Source: Terrabacter sp. MAHUQ-38 (GTDB lineage Bacteria; Actinomycetota; Actinomycetes; Actinomycetales; Dermatophilaceae). From it: DNA of 64,000 nucleotides. The stretch is from assembly GCF_014518425.1 (NCBI RefSeq), contig NZ_JACVCU010000001.1:868001-932000 (forward strand), read 5' to 3'. The notes beneath the pieces are model-generated. The model saw only the letters and a program-made list of their open reading frames with translations. It did not search any database and had not been told where the DNA came from. Below are positions 38,545 through 47,914 of the stretch, piece by piece; the first letter of the stretch is position 1, and each line of letters begins with the position of its first letter. The position numbers and the translations under genes are program-made.

Positions 38545-40652
38545 CGAGCGTCCAGGCGCCGGCGGACCTCCGCCGGCGCCACCTCGTCGGGGGCGGCCGC
38601 GTGTCCACTCTTGCGGACCTGCTCGACGACGCCCCTCCCGCCCCGGCGGCCGACGGAGCCGTCTGGTCACTCGTCGTCGACTACGCGCCGGTCTCGCTCG
38701 TGTCGACATCGGGCCGGACGTCGGGACTCGTCAGCTGGACCGCTACGGATGGTGCAGCTGGTTTCGTGCTCGGGACCGACCGGGGCGGACGGCCGTGCCT
38801 CGAGGTCCAGGTGGGGACGGGCGAGAGCGTGCAGACGCGCGCCGTCGTCGCGACCGAGCCCGTGCGTCCCGGGGAATGGCACCGCTACGGGCTCGTCGTC
38901 GGTGACACGACGTCCCTCTACCTCGACGGCGAGTGGGTGGGTGAGCTGCCATGGCCTGGTGGGCCGCTGCCCGCCACGGATGCCGTGCGGGTCGGTGCCC
39001 GCCACGACTCGATGATCGTGGAGGAGGCGCTGGTCACCGAAGGCGTGACGGGCGTCGTCGGCGAGGTGGGCCTCACGGCACACGGCGATTTCCCTTCGGC
39101 CGTTGCCGAGCTGCGCTCGCGTGGGGGGACCGACCGACCGCCCATTGACGTCGCGGCCGAGCTGGCGCGTTGGGTCCGCCCTGACCCGTACCGTCCGACC
39201 TTCCACTTCCTGCCGCCGGCGCACTGGATGAACGAGCCGCACGCGCCGATCGAGGCGGACGGGCTGCACCACCTCTTCTTCCAGTCGAACCGCACCGGCG
39301 CCCACTGGGGCGGGATCGAGTGGGGGCACGCGGTCAGCACCGACCTCGTGCGCTGGCGACACCTGCCGCCTGCGCTCTCGCCGGTGGACACCCCGGTGGC
39401 GCCCGACGGCATCTGGAGCGGGGGCAGCGTCCTGGACGACGCCGGCCGCCCGGTGCTCTTCATCACTGCCGGCGACTTCACTTGCGCGCCAGACCAGTCC
39501 GTCGCGATCGCGCGTCCGCGCGGGCAGGGCGCAGGCACCACGTGGGTGGCTGACGCCGAACCCGTCCTGCGTATGCCGTCGCGTGACGACCTCGTGCCCG
39601 GGCAGTTCCGCGACCCCTTCGTCTGGAGAGAGGGTGAGCGCTGGTTCATGCTCGTCGGCGCGGGTGTCGTCGGGCACGGCGGGACGGCGCTGCTGTTCGA
39701 GTCGGCCGACGGGGAGTCGTGGGACGAGGTCGGGCCGCTGCTCGTGGGCGACGCAGCCGCGCATCCGGAGGTGGGGGAGATGTGGGAGCTGCCAGTGCTG
39801 CTGCCCGTCTCGTCGGCGTCGGGACGCGCGGCGCACGTCCTCCTCGTCTGCCCGTGGTGGGCCGCGGTGCCCGACGGCCGCGTGGTCGAGGTCGTCCACT
39901 GGCTCGGCGACTGGGACGCTTCGGCGCGGATGTTCACGCCATGGCATCCCGAACCGCGGCGCTTCGACCACGGGCGACACTTCACCGGCCCGAGCGGCAA
40001 CGTGCTGTCCGACGGGCGCACCATCCTGTGGTCGATCGCCCAGGACGGCCGCACGACGGCCCGGCAGGCGGAGGTCGGCTGGGCACACAATGCCGGGTTG
40101 CCGCTCGAGCTCTCGCTCGGTGACGACGACACGTTGCGGATTGCCCCTGTGCGTGAGCTGGCGACCCTGCGCGAGGAGCTGCTCGTCGAGGTGACCCACC
40201 TGCGCGCGGCGGAGGTGCCGTTGCTGGCGGCCGACCTGACGCTCGGGCCGATCGAGCTGGAGCTGGAATGCCTCGCCGGGCCTGGGGTCGTGCGTGTCGC
40301 TCTCGTCGACGAGGCGGGCGGGGCGCTGCACGCGTCAGTCCGGCTCGACCTCGACGCTCGGCGTCTCGAGGTGCACCGCCCCGGCGCGGTTGACTACGAC
40401 ACGTGGAGCCCCACCGAGCTGGACGGGGCTGTCTTCGACTCTGCCAGTGAGGCAGTGCGCCTGCGCGTCTTCCTCGACGGGTCGATGCTCGAGGCCTACC
40501 TCGACAACCGGGCGTCCATCACCACACGCATACGCCCACCGGCCGGTTCGCGGCTGCGCGTGACGGTCCCGGCCGGCGCGGACGTGGCGTCGGTGCGGGC
40601 CTGGCGTCTGGGCAGCGCCGAGCTCACTCCGTCTTCGGGCGCGGACGTCTGA
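38541..40652 (+). CDS. GH32-like beta-fructosidase with N-terminal LamG-like domain and altered nucleophile motif
   Basis: This protein of about 703 residues starts at a GTG overlapping the previous stop; a GTG at 38601 is also possible. Residues about 20-210 look like a concanavalin/LamG domain. The five-bladed propeller begins at HWMNEPHAP, where family GH32 normally has WMNDPNG, so E232 replaces the usual catalytic Asp. The RDP motif (D358) and WELP with probable acid/base E416 follow, then a C-terminal beta-sandwich. No signal peptide was seen. Likely role: cytosolic cleavage of imported fructosides or a related sugar; the altered motif makes the exact activity uncertain. Confidence 0.8.
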   Translation: MTSVQAPADLRRRHLVGGGRVSTLADLLDDAPPAPAADGAVWSLVVDYAPVSLVSTSGRTSGLVSWTATDGAAGFVLGTDRGGRPCLEVQVGTGESVQTRAVVATEPVRPGEWHRYGLVVGDTTSLYLDGEWVGELPWPGGPLPATDAVRVGARHDSMIVEEALVTEGVTGVVGEVGLTAHGDFPSAVAELRSRGGTDRPPIDVAAELARWVRPDPYRPTFHFLPPAHWMNEPHAPIEADGLHHLFFQSNRTGAHWGGIEWGHAVSTDLVRWRHLPPALSPVDTPVAPDGIWSGGSVLDDAGRPVLFITAGDFTCAPDQSVAIARPRGQGAGTTWVADAEPVLRMPSRDDLVPGQFRDPFVWREGERWFMLVGAGVVGHGGTALLFESADGESWDEVGPLLVGDAAAHPEVGEMWELPVLLPVSSASGRAAHVLLVCPWWAAVPDGRVVEVVHWLGDWDASARMFTPWHPEPRRFDHGRHFTGPSGNVLSDGRTILWSIAQDGRTTARQAEVGWAHNAGLPLELSLGDDDTLRIAPVRELATLREELLVEVTHLRAAEVPLLAADLTLGPIELELECLAGPGVVRVALVDEAGGALHASVRLDLDARRLEVHRPGAVDYDTWSPTELDGAVFDSASEAVRLRVFLDGSMLEAYLDNRASITTRIRPPAGSRLRVTVPAGADVASVRAWRLGSAELTPSSGADV

Positions 40653-40731
40653 ATCGTCCGACCGACTCACCTCGATCGACCTGCCCGTAACCGAACCCGA
40701 ACGCGAACGCCAACCCGACAGGACTGCTCAC

Positions 40732-41769
40732 GTGCTGCTGCTCGACGACCACTGGACCTGGGACTTCTGGACCGCCCAGGACGGTGAGGACACCCACCTC
40801 TACTTCCTCAAGGCTCCGCGTTCGCTCGGCGATCCGGACCTGCGGCACCGCAACGCACGCGTGGGTCACGCAGTCTCCACGGACCTACGCGAGTGGACCG
40901 TGCTCGAGGATGCCCTCGGCCCCGGCGAGCTCGGTGCGTGGGACGACCTCGCGACGTGGACCGGCAGTGTCGTGCGCGACGGCGACGACTGGTGGATGTT
41001 CTACACCGGTATCGGCACCGACAGCGACGGGCTGCGGCAGCGGATCGGCCGGGCGCGCAGCGCCGATCTCGTGAGCTGGACGAAGGACCCGGAGTTCGTG
41101 CTCGACGCGCCGGAGATGTTCGAGCAGCTCGACACCTCCGTGTGGCCCGATCTGTGCTGGCGCGACCCGTGCGTCTTCGCCGACCCGGAGCATGGGGGTT
41201 GGGCGATGCTCGTGACGGCCCGCATGCCCGACGGCCCGGTGGACGGGCGCGGTGTCGTGGCACTGCTGCGCTCCGACGACCTGCGCTCATGGACGCCAGT
41301 CGGTCCGGTCACTCCGCTCGGCGACTGGGGCCACCTGGAGGTGCCGCAGGTCGTGGAAGTGGGTGGCCGTCACCGGCTCGTCTTCTGCGCCTACGCGGAC
41401 TGCACGAGCACTGTGCGGCAGGAGCGGGTCGGAGCGGTCACCGGCACGCACTACCTCGTCGGCGACAGCCCGACCGGGCCCTTCACGCCAGACTCGGACG
41501 GCCTCTTCGCCGCTGACGAGGCGGGCTCGATCTACGCGGGCAAGATCCTCACGGATCCGCTGACCGGTGGGCCGGCGCTGCTGGCGTTCCTCCAGTTCGA
41601 CTCGGACGGAACGTTCGTCGGAGGCCTCAGCGACCCGGTGGCCGTCGACGTGACCTCCACCGGGCGGATGGTGCTCACGCGGCGACCGTCCGACGTCGTC
41701 GCTGACGCCCGGCATCGCGAGGCGGTCCTTGAGGGCCAAGGATCCCCGGCGCCCGCGAAGGGCCGCTGA
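40732..41769 (+). CDS. GH32/GH68-like (clan J) glycoside hydrolase, short form, module 2
   Basis: This 345-residue, single-domain five-bladed propeller starts with WTWDFW (probable nucleophile D11), which recalls the VWDSW motif of GH68. It has WRDPCVF (D145 of the RDP triplet) and HLEVPQV (probable acid/base E203). There is no signal peptide and no C-terminal sandwich domain. Its start is GTG at 40732. The product at 48868 is a paralogue with the same motif order. It probably hydrolyses a fructoside or related glycoside in the cytosol; no close characterised relative was recognised. Confidence 0.75.
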   Translation: MLLLDDHWTWDFWTAQDGEDTHLYFLKAPRSLGDPDLRHRNARVGHAVSTDLREWTVLEDALGPGELGAWDDLATWTGSVVRDGDDWWMFYTGIGTDSDGLRQRIGRARSADLVSWTKDPEFVLDAPEMFEQLDTSVWPDLCWRDPCVFADPEHGGWAMLVTARMPDGPVDGRGVVALLRSDDLRSWTPVGPVTPLGDWGHLEVPQVVEVGGRHRLVFCAYADCTSTVRQERVGAVTGTHYLVGDSPTGPFTPDSDGLFAADEAGSIYAGKILTDPLTGGPALLAFLQFDSDGTFVGGLSDPVAVDVTSTGRMVLTRRPSDVVADARHREAVLEGQGSPAPAKGR

Positions 41770-41929
41770 CCCTGCGGCGAGAGCGCTTCCCGCACACGGT
41801 TCGCGCCATCGATCTCTCGTCCGACTCGTAGAGCCCGCGGCCGGATCCAACATCGTCGCGCGACGCGCTTGGCTCTGACTACCCTCGGCGAAGCGACGGA
41901 CCGACCGTCGCATCTCGAGGAGGGCTCTG

Positions 41930-42526
41930 TTGCAGTTCCTGGTCTTGGGCAAGGACGGGCCCGACTTCGTGTACGAGCCGCACGAGCTTCATGAGGCGCA
42001 CTGGGCGTACATGGACGAGTGGACGACGGCATTGATCGCGAGGGGTCCGACGCTGTCGCCCGACGGTGCCGACCACACGGGAAGCGTGCACGTGGTGGAC
42101 CTTGGCGACGCGACGCTGGCTCAGCGATTCGCGCTCGACGAGCCCTATGCGCGGGCCGGCTGGTACTCCGAGGTCTCCGTCATCGCGATGCAGCCGTGTG
42201 TCGACGGAACGATGTGGGACCGCCCTACACCCGCCGCGCAAAACCTCGCCGCCTTCGTGCGTGCTGACATCGTCGCTGAGCGCACAACCGAACACGTCGC
42301 CGACACACTTCGGCGGCTGCTCGCGGAGTCTGATGACCCGCAGTGGCTCTACGCGGGTGCTGCTCTGAGCGAGGACCGCGACCGTGCCGTCGGTCTCGTC
42401 GGCCTCGTCGACCGTCCGCCTGAGTCGGCCCGTCAGAGCATCGAGGCATTTGTCCTGGCCACCACCGGTTGCGCTGCGAGTGGGGTGGAGTGCCATCGAT
42501 GGCAGCGCGGCGGGCGGCCCGACTGA
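41930..42526 (+). CDS. YCII-related domain protein with C-terminal extension
   Basis: This 198-residue protein starts at a TTG with GAGGAGGG upstream. The first 85 residues have the YCII layout (QFLVLGKDGPD ... RGPTLSPDGADHTGSVHVVDL ... EPYARAGWYSEVSV), a fold related to muconolactone isomerase. The remaining part is unassigned. YCII proteins are small dimeric proteins, often of unknown role. It stands alone. Confidence 0.65.
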   Translation: MQFLVLGKDGPDFVYEPHELHEAHWAYMDEWTTALIARGPTLSPDGADHTGSVHVVDLGDATLAQRFALDEPYARAGWYSEVSVIAMQPCVDGTMWDRPTPAAQNLAAFVRADIVAERTTEHVADTLRRLLAESDDPQWLYAGAALSEDRDRAVGLVGLVDRPPESARQSIEAFVLATTGCAASGVECHRWQRGGRPD

Positions 42527-42669
42527 CCCCCACTGCCTTGCTCCGCCGTGGGCCGCCCGGCGCGTGCGTATCGTCCGCGTCGGGACGCGAGCCATGTGAG
42601 AACTCCACCTGCGCACCTCCCGGCGCACGCGGTGGCCGAGGACGCAGCGGTGTCGGGCGAGCGGGGCCG

Positions 42670-44307
42670 TCACAGTGGCGTTGAGAGCAACGCCCTGCTG
42701 CGGCTGCGATCCGTGCCCGGGTCTCGTCCCGGTCTGGGAGGTCGATGCTCTCGCGGGACGTGCCAGACGACGCCCTCCGGGGTGACCGTGGCGGTGAGTC
42801 CGAGACTGTGGACGATCGTGTGGTGGCGCCCGCACAGGAGCGCCCCGTTGCACAGGTCGGTCGCGCCGCCGTGGATCCAGTGCACGCAGTGATGGGCGTC
42901 GCACCATTGGGGTGGCACAGTGCAGCCGGGGAAGCTGCACCCCTTGTCGCGTCGACCGAGTGCGAGCCGCTGAGACGGTGTGAAGTAGCGCTCGGTCCTG
43001 CCCAGGTCGAGCACCTCGGAGTCGGCGCCGAGCACCATGGGCAGGATCTCGGCCTCGCAGGCCAGTCGCCGCACGGTGCCGGCAGAGAGCACCTCGTCGT
43101 TGTCGGCCAACCCAGCACCTTGGACGCTCTCGAGGAGGGCCTCGAGCGACATGGTGACGACGAGCTTGGTCCGCGGTGTGCGCGTGACACCCTGCGGCGC
43201 CCCCACCGCGCGAGAGATCAGCTCGAGTAGGGCGTCAGCACGACGCGTGGCCGCCGTCCGCGGGTCGGCAGCCACCTGACTGACACCCGTCGAACCGGCC
43301 GAGGTCCCCAGCGCGTCAGCGAAGCCGGGGGCCTCGCTCGCAGCTCGCCGGTCGGGAAGCTCGGGGTGAGCCAGCGGAAGGCCAAACGCGTCACGCTCGA
43401 CCGCCGGGGCCGAACAAGCCGGCAACGCGCTGAGCGACATGGCGACCGAGACGCTGTGGCGGACGCTGCGGCGCCCGGACACACCCGCCGTGCCAGCACT
43501 GCCGGGAGTCGACGGCCAGTCGCGCCAGTCGAGGTCGGGCCGTGGGCGGGCCAACGCGTCGATGGCTGCGTCGAGGATCGCGGAGCCTTCAGGGTCCATG
43601 CGCAGGCGATACTCCGTCATGCCGGCGCACCGACCGACCTTGGTCAACGCCCGGCCGGCCCGCATCCGCTGGTCATCGTCCTCGACCTGGGCCGGCGGCC
43701 TCAGGCTCGCTCGGGCCTGCGCGGCGAGACGGCGCAGCTCCTTGACGCCCAGCGCCTCCGCACCTTCGACCATGGAGTCGACGACAGCAGCGAGATGGAG
43801 TGGGTCGGCCACCCGCTCGACGTCTCGATGGAAGCGGACGATGACCGCGGCCTTGTCGACCGTGACCGCGCCACGGCGCACGAGCGCGGACAGGTCGCGC
43901 CACCGCGGCTCGTTCATCGCCGAGCCAACCGCGGTCACCGCTGCCGCTGCACCGCCCTCGAGCCCGGGCGCGTAGCCGGCGACCCAGTCGTTGCGCGAGA
44001 GGCCGACGTCGCCCGCCAGGCCCCGACTCTCTATCTCCGCCGCCAGCATCGCGGTCAGGCTGTGTGCCATCTCGCGCACCGACTGAGCCTGCTCGATCGC
44101 GTCGCCGAGGCCGGCAGCACCCATGGCCCACACGGGGGCGTTGTGCGCGAGGAGCCGGAGCTCAGCCGCCATCCGCGCGAGCCGGGCCGCGAGCCCCGGC
44201 AGGTCGGAGAAGCCCAACACGTGCGCGGCATCAGCCGGGTCGACCGGCACCGACGCGAGCGTGACCGCACCCGGGACGGGTTCGGTGATCACGCTCGCTG
44301 TGCTCAT
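42670..44307 (-). CDS. DUF222/13E12-type protein with C-terminal HNH nuclease domain
   Basis: This 545-residue protein joins a helical DUF222 region (about residues 35-400) to an HNH domain: CSFPGCTVPPQWCDAHHCVHW, then CNGALLCGRHHTIVH, with the zinc cysteines and catalytic histidines intact. Such proteins are found in many copies in actinobacterial genomes and are often linked to mobile or intron-like elements, but their role is unclear. No repeats or ends of a mobile element were seen around it. Confidence 0.88.
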   Translation of the reverse strand: MSTASVITEPVPGAVTLASVPVDPADAAHVLGFSDLPGLAARLARMAAELRLLAHNAPVWAMGAAGLGDAIEQAQSVREMAHSLTAMLAAEIESRGLAGDVGLSRNDWVAGYAPGLEGGAAAAVTAVGSAMNEPRWRDLSALVRRGAVTVDKAAVIVRFHRDVERVADPLHLAAVVDSMVEGAEALGVKELRRLAAQARASLRPPAQVEDDDQRMRAGRALTKVGRCAGMTEYRLRMDPEGSAILDAAIDALARPRPDLDWRDWPSTPGSAGTAGVSGRRSVRHSVSVAMSLSALPACSAPAVERDAFGLPLAHPELPDRRAASEAPGFADALGTSAGSTGVSQVAADPRTAATRRADALLELISRAVGAPQGVTRTPRTKLVVTMSLEALLESVQGAGLADNDEVLSAGTVRRLACEAEILPMVLGADSEVLDLGRTERYFTPSQRLALGRRDKGCSFPGCTVPPQWCDAHHCVHWIHGGATDLCNGALLCGRHHTIVHSLGLTATVTPEGVVWHVPREHRPPRPGRDPGTDRSRSRALLSTPL

Positions 44308-44416
44308 GAGTCGAATATATGTTCGACCACCGACAGCGGGTGCCGCCTATCCACAGGCCCCTGGCGCCCGTCCCAGCTGCGCCCTGCAGTCACAAGCGAG
44401 TGAAGAAAGACCCGTC

Positions 44417-45439
44417 TCAGGTCAGCGGCTTGATGGAGTCGCGGACCTGGAGCGGCATCTCGAGGAGGTGCTCGCCCGTCGGCTCGTCGTCGGCGAGCAG
44501 CAGCTCCATGGCCCGCTGACCCATCTGCTCGTACGGCAGCCGGGCGGTCGTCAGGGCCGGCCGCATGTACGACGCGATCTCGTCGTCGTCGAACGAGGCG
44601 ATGGAGACGTCGTCGGGCACGCGCAGGCCGCGTTCGGTGAGCGCCTGCTGGGCGCCGAACGCGACCCGGTCGTTGAGGCAGAGCGCGGCGGTGATCGGTG
44701 TGCCGGACTCGAGGAGGCGCTTCGTGGCGTCATAGGCGTTCCACGGCTCCCAGTCCTCGATGTCGACGACGGCGACGGGCGCGACTCCGGCCTCGTCGAG
44801 GGCTCGGTGGATCCCGTCGAAGCGGTGGCCGATCGTCACCGAGATCCGTGGGGTGACGCGGGCGACGGGTGCGTTGCCGATGATGGCGATGCCATCGCGG
44901 TGTCCGGCGTCGAGCAGCTCGCGGACGACGGCATGCCCCGCCTTCTCCTCGTCGGGGAGGATGGAGACGGGAACGGTCGGGCTGACGCAGTTGACCGTGA
45001 CGGCCGGCAGGCCCGGGGGGAGCGCGGGCAGGTCGATGAGACGGGCGGCCACGGCGCCGAAGACGAGTCCGTCGACCTGGCGGTCGACCATGAACGCCAG
45101 GGCCTTGTCGAGCTGCTTGGGGTGCTTGAACGTCTCGGCGATCAGCAGGCCCTGGTCATGGTCGTCGGCGACGTCGAGCAGGCCGCGGATCATGGCCGAC
45201 GCGAAGCGGGTGACGGTCACGTCGTCGGAGATGAGCCCGAAGGTCCCGGTCTTGCCCAGGCGGAGGGAGCGGGCGGCCGCGTTGGGGCGGTAGTTGAGCT
45301 CCTGCGCAGCCTCGTGGATGCGGGCCACGGCGTCGGCGGACAGGCGAGAGCCGGGGCGGTTGTTGAGCACGAGGCTCACGGCCGTCTTCGACATCCCCGC
45401 GCGCTCGGCGACGTCGGCCAGCGTCGGTCGCTTGTTCAC
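44417..45439 (-). CDS. LacI-family transcriptional repressor (module 3)
   Basis: This 340-residue protein has the LacI DNA-binding domain (TLADVAERAGMSKTAVSLVLNN ... NAAARSLRLGKT) and the effector-binding domain (FGLISDDV, DGLVFGAV, AALCLNDRVAFGAQ, IASFDDDE). The GTG at 45439 with GAAGGGG six bases upstream gives the standard family N-terminus. It is divergent from the module-3 transporter operon, and two operator-like palindromes lie in the shared intergenic region, so it probably controls both directions. Confidence 0.9.
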   Translation of the reverse strand: MNKRPTLADVAERAGMSKTAVSLVLNNRPGSRLSADAVARIHEAAQELNYRPNAAARSLRLGKTGTFGLISDDVTVTRFASAMIRGLLDVADDHDQGLLIAETFKHPKQLDKALAFMVDRQVDGLVFGAVAARLIDLPALPPGLPAVTVNCVSPTVPVSILPDEEKAGHAVVRELLDAGHRDGIAIIGNAPVARVTPRISVTIGHRFDGIHRALDEAGVAPVAVVDIEDWEPWNAYDATKRLLESGTPITAALCLNDRVAFGAQQALTERGLRVPDDVSIASFDDDEIASYMRPALTTARLPYEQMGQRAMELLLADDEPTGEHLLEMPLQVRDSIKPLT

Positions 45440-45549
45440 GGCCGCCCCTTCCGTCGTGTCCACGCGCATCTCGTATGCCGTGTGGCCCCGTCCAAGGGTG
45501 CCTGCGGCGAGCGTACCCCACAGTAGACGAACCACACGGCATACGCGCT

Positions 45550-45623
45550 GGTGAAAAGGTTTTAGCAATCTCTTGTGCAGGGTGGTAGGGATCCACTACG
45601 GTCTCGTGCTGAAAGGTTTTAGC
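45550..45623 (+). promoter_or_regulatory. Promoter flanked by two LacI operators (module 3)
   Basis: Two related palindromes, TGGTGAAAAGGTTTTAGCA (45550-45567 region) and GCTGAAAGGTTTTAGC (45608-45623), flank a possible promoter TTGTGC (45573-45578), 18 bases, TACGGT (45597-45602). One operator abuts the -35 element and the other covers the start point, an arrangement suited to tight repression. Confidence 0.65.
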
Positions 45624-45667
45624 AGTGACCTGTCAGCAGAGACACAGGGCCTTACCCGGAGGAACCA

Positions 45668-46969
45668 ATGAAGCTCACCTCGACCACCACGCGCGTCGCC
45701 GTCGGACTCCTCGCCGTCGCGCTCCCCCTCTCGATGGCGGCCTGCACCAAGGGCGGCAGCAGCTCCTCCTCCGGCGGCGCCGGTGGCGGCGAGCTGACGA
45801 TGTGGACCCACAATGCCGGCAACAAGGGCGAGCTCGCGGCCATCACGCAGATCGTCAACGACTACAACAAGAGCCAGAGCAAGTACAAGGTCAAGATCCA
45901 GGCCTTCCCGCAGGACTCGTACAACCAGTCCGTCGTCGCGGCCGCCGCGTCCAAGAAGCTCCCCTGCATCCTCGACATCGACGGCCCGAACGTGCCGAAC
46001 TGGGCGTGGGCCGGCTACCTCGCGCCGCTCGAGGGTCTCGACGGCACGCTCTCCAAGTTCCTCCCGAGCGTGCTCGGCAAGTACGACGGCAAGACGTACT
46101 CCTACGGCTACTACGACGTCGCGCTCGTGATGGTCACGCGCAAGACGATCCTCGACAAGTACGGCATCCGCGTGCCGACCGTCGACCAGCCCTGGACCAA
46201 GGACGAGTTCACCGCCGCGCTGAAGAAGCTCAAGGCCTCCGGCGACTTCCAGAACCCGCTCGACATCGCGACGAGCTTCACGGGTGAGTGGTGGCCCTAC
46301 GCGTACTCCCCGATGCTGCAGAGCTTCGGCGGCGACCTGATCAACCGCAACGACTACAAGTCGGCCGAGGGCGCGCTCAACGGACCCAAGGCCGTCGAGT
46401 GGGCGAAGTGGTTCCGCGGCCTCGTCACCGACGGGCTCGTGCCGCTCAAGTCGGGCGCCGACCCGGCGAAGGACTTCATCAACGGCAAGACGGCGATCCT
46501 CTACAACGGCACGTGGACAGCTGTCGACACCCGCAAGGCCTTCGGCAAGGACACCCTCTTCCTCCCGCCGCCGGACCTCGGCAACGGCCCGAAGATCGGT
46601 GGCGGCTCGTGGCAGTGGGGCATCTCGCAGAACTGCTCCGACCAGGCCGGCGCCCTCGACTACATGAAGTTCGCGGCGCAGGACAAGTACGTCGCGAGCG
46701 TCGCCCGCGACACGAACAACATCCCGGCCACCGACGCCGCGGCCGCCGAGGTCAAGGGCTATGAGCAGGGCGGCGAGAACCAGCTCTTCCTCGAGTACGC
46801 GAAGAAGTTCGCCGTGCTGCGCCCGGTGACGCCCGGATACCCGTTCATCGCAACGGAGTTCACCAAGACCGCTCAGGACATCCTCAACGGCGCCGACCCG
46901 AAGCAGGCGCTCGACCAGGCCGTCAAGAACATCGACGCCAACCAGAAGTCCAACGGCTACTTCCAGTGA
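45668..46969 (+). CDS. Sugar ABC transporter substrate-binding lipoprotein (module 3)
   Basis: This 433-residue protein has a lipoprotein signal with lipobox MAAC, a Ser/Gly linker and the solute-binding fold (LTMWTHNAGNKGELAAI, IVNDYNKSQSKYKVKI, INGKTAILYNGTW). An AGGAGG lies before the ATG. It binds the sugar that the following permeases import. It opens the operon under the LacI-controlled promoter. Confidence 0.92.
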   Translation: MKLTSTTTRVAVGLLAVALPLSMAACTKGGSSSSSGGAGGGELTMWTHNAGNKGELAAITQIVNDYNKSQSKYKVKIQAFPQDSYNQSVVAAAASKKLPCILDIDGPNVPNWAWAGYLAPLEGLDGTLSKFLPSVLGKYDGKTYSYGYYDVALVMVTRKTILDKYGIRVPTVDQPWTKDEFTAALKKLKASGDFQNPLDIATSFTGEWWPYAYSPMLQSFGGDLINRNDYKSAEGALNGPKAVEWAKWFRGLVTDGLVPLKSGADPAKDFINGKTAILYNGTWTAVDTRKAFGKDTLFLPPPDLGNGPKIGGGSWQWGISQNCSDQAGALDYMKFAAQDKYVASVARDTNNIPATDAAAAEVKGYEQGGENQLFLEYAKKFAVLRPVTPGYPFIATEFTKTAQDILNGADPKQALDQAVKNIDANQKSNGYFQ

Positions 46970-46978
46970 GCTTCTGAC

Positions 46979-47914
46979 ATGACGACCATCACCGTGGCCG
47001 AGGACGCCTCGGCCGTCACGACGCGAAAGAGTGTGCCCCCCAAAGGTTCTCGCTCGTCGACCACGACGGCGCTGCTCATGCTGCTGCCTGCCGCGGTCCT
47101 GCTCATCACCTTCCTGCTCGTCCCGATCGGGCTGACGTTCGGGCTCGCGTTCACCAACGCGCGGCTCATCTCGCCGCGGCCGGCCGAGTTCGTCGGGGTC
47201 GACAACTTCGTGCGTCTCTTCGACGACGAGACGTTCTGGAAGTCGCTGCGCAACACGATCATCTTCGCGGCGGTCATCGTGCCGGTGCAGTCGGCGTGCG
47301 CCCTCGGGCTCGCGCTGCTCGTCAACGTGAAGATGCGTGGGGTCAACTTCTTCCGGACGGTCTACTTCCTGCCGGTGGTCACGTCGATGGTCGTCGTGTC
47401 GATGCTGTGGCTGTTCATGTACCAGAAGAACGGCCTCATCAACCAGGTGCTCCTCAAGTTCGGGATCGCCGGGCCGGACTGGCTCGGCGACCCGAAGACG
47501 GCGCTGATCGCGATCATCCTCATGTCGGCGTGGCAGGCCATGGGGTTCCACATGGTCATCTGGCTCTCCGGGCTGCAGACGATCCCGGGCGACCTCTACG
47601 AGGCGGCCGAGCTCGACGGGGCCGGCACGTGGCAGAAGTTCCGCTACGTGACGTGGCCGGGGCTGCGGCAGACGCGGACCTTCATCCTCATCACGATCAC
47701 GATCTCGGCGTTCGCGCTCTTCACGCAGGTCAACATCATGACCCAGGGCGGTCCGCTCGACTCGACGTCGACGCTCGTCCTCATGGCGGTGCGGACCGGG
47801 TTCCAGCAGCAGCAGACGGGATACGCGTCCGCGATCTCGCTCGCCTTCTTCGTCCTCGTGCTGGCCGTGACCCTCGTCCAGCGCTACTACACCCGTGACA
47901 AGGACGTGGCGTGA
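46979..47914 (+). CDS. CUT1 sugar ABC transporter permease (MalF/UgpA type, module 3)
   Basis: This 311-residue permease has a short cytoplasmic start, six membrane segments and the EAA loop EAAELDGAGTWQKFRYVTWP. It follows the binding-protein gene after 9 bases and shares a one-base TGATG overlap with the second permease. Confidence 0.92.
   Translation: MTTITVAEDASAVTTRKSVPPKGSRSSTTTALLMLLPAAVLLITFLLVPIGLTFGLAFTNARLISPRPAEFVGVDNFVRLFDDETFWKSLRNTIIFAAVIVPVQSACALGLALLVNVKMRGVNFFRTVYFLPVVTSMVVVSMLWLFMYQKNGLINQVLLKFGIAGPDWLGDPKTALIAIILMSAWQAMGFHMVIWLSGLQTIPGDLYEAAELDGAGTWQKFRYVTWPGLRQTRTFILITITISAFALFTQVNIMTQGGPLDSTSTLVLMAVRTGFQQQQTGYASAISLAFFVLVLAVTLVQRYYTRDKDVA

Noticed and set aside
35929-38709. 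Very long minus-strand open frame opposite a permease and binding-protein gene
   Set aside because: The product has no recognisable domain and lies antisense to two clear transporter genes.
42670-44307. Group II intron or homing element suggested by the HNH domain
   Set aside because: The protein has the DUF222 layout without a reverse transcriptase, and no intron ends were seen around it.
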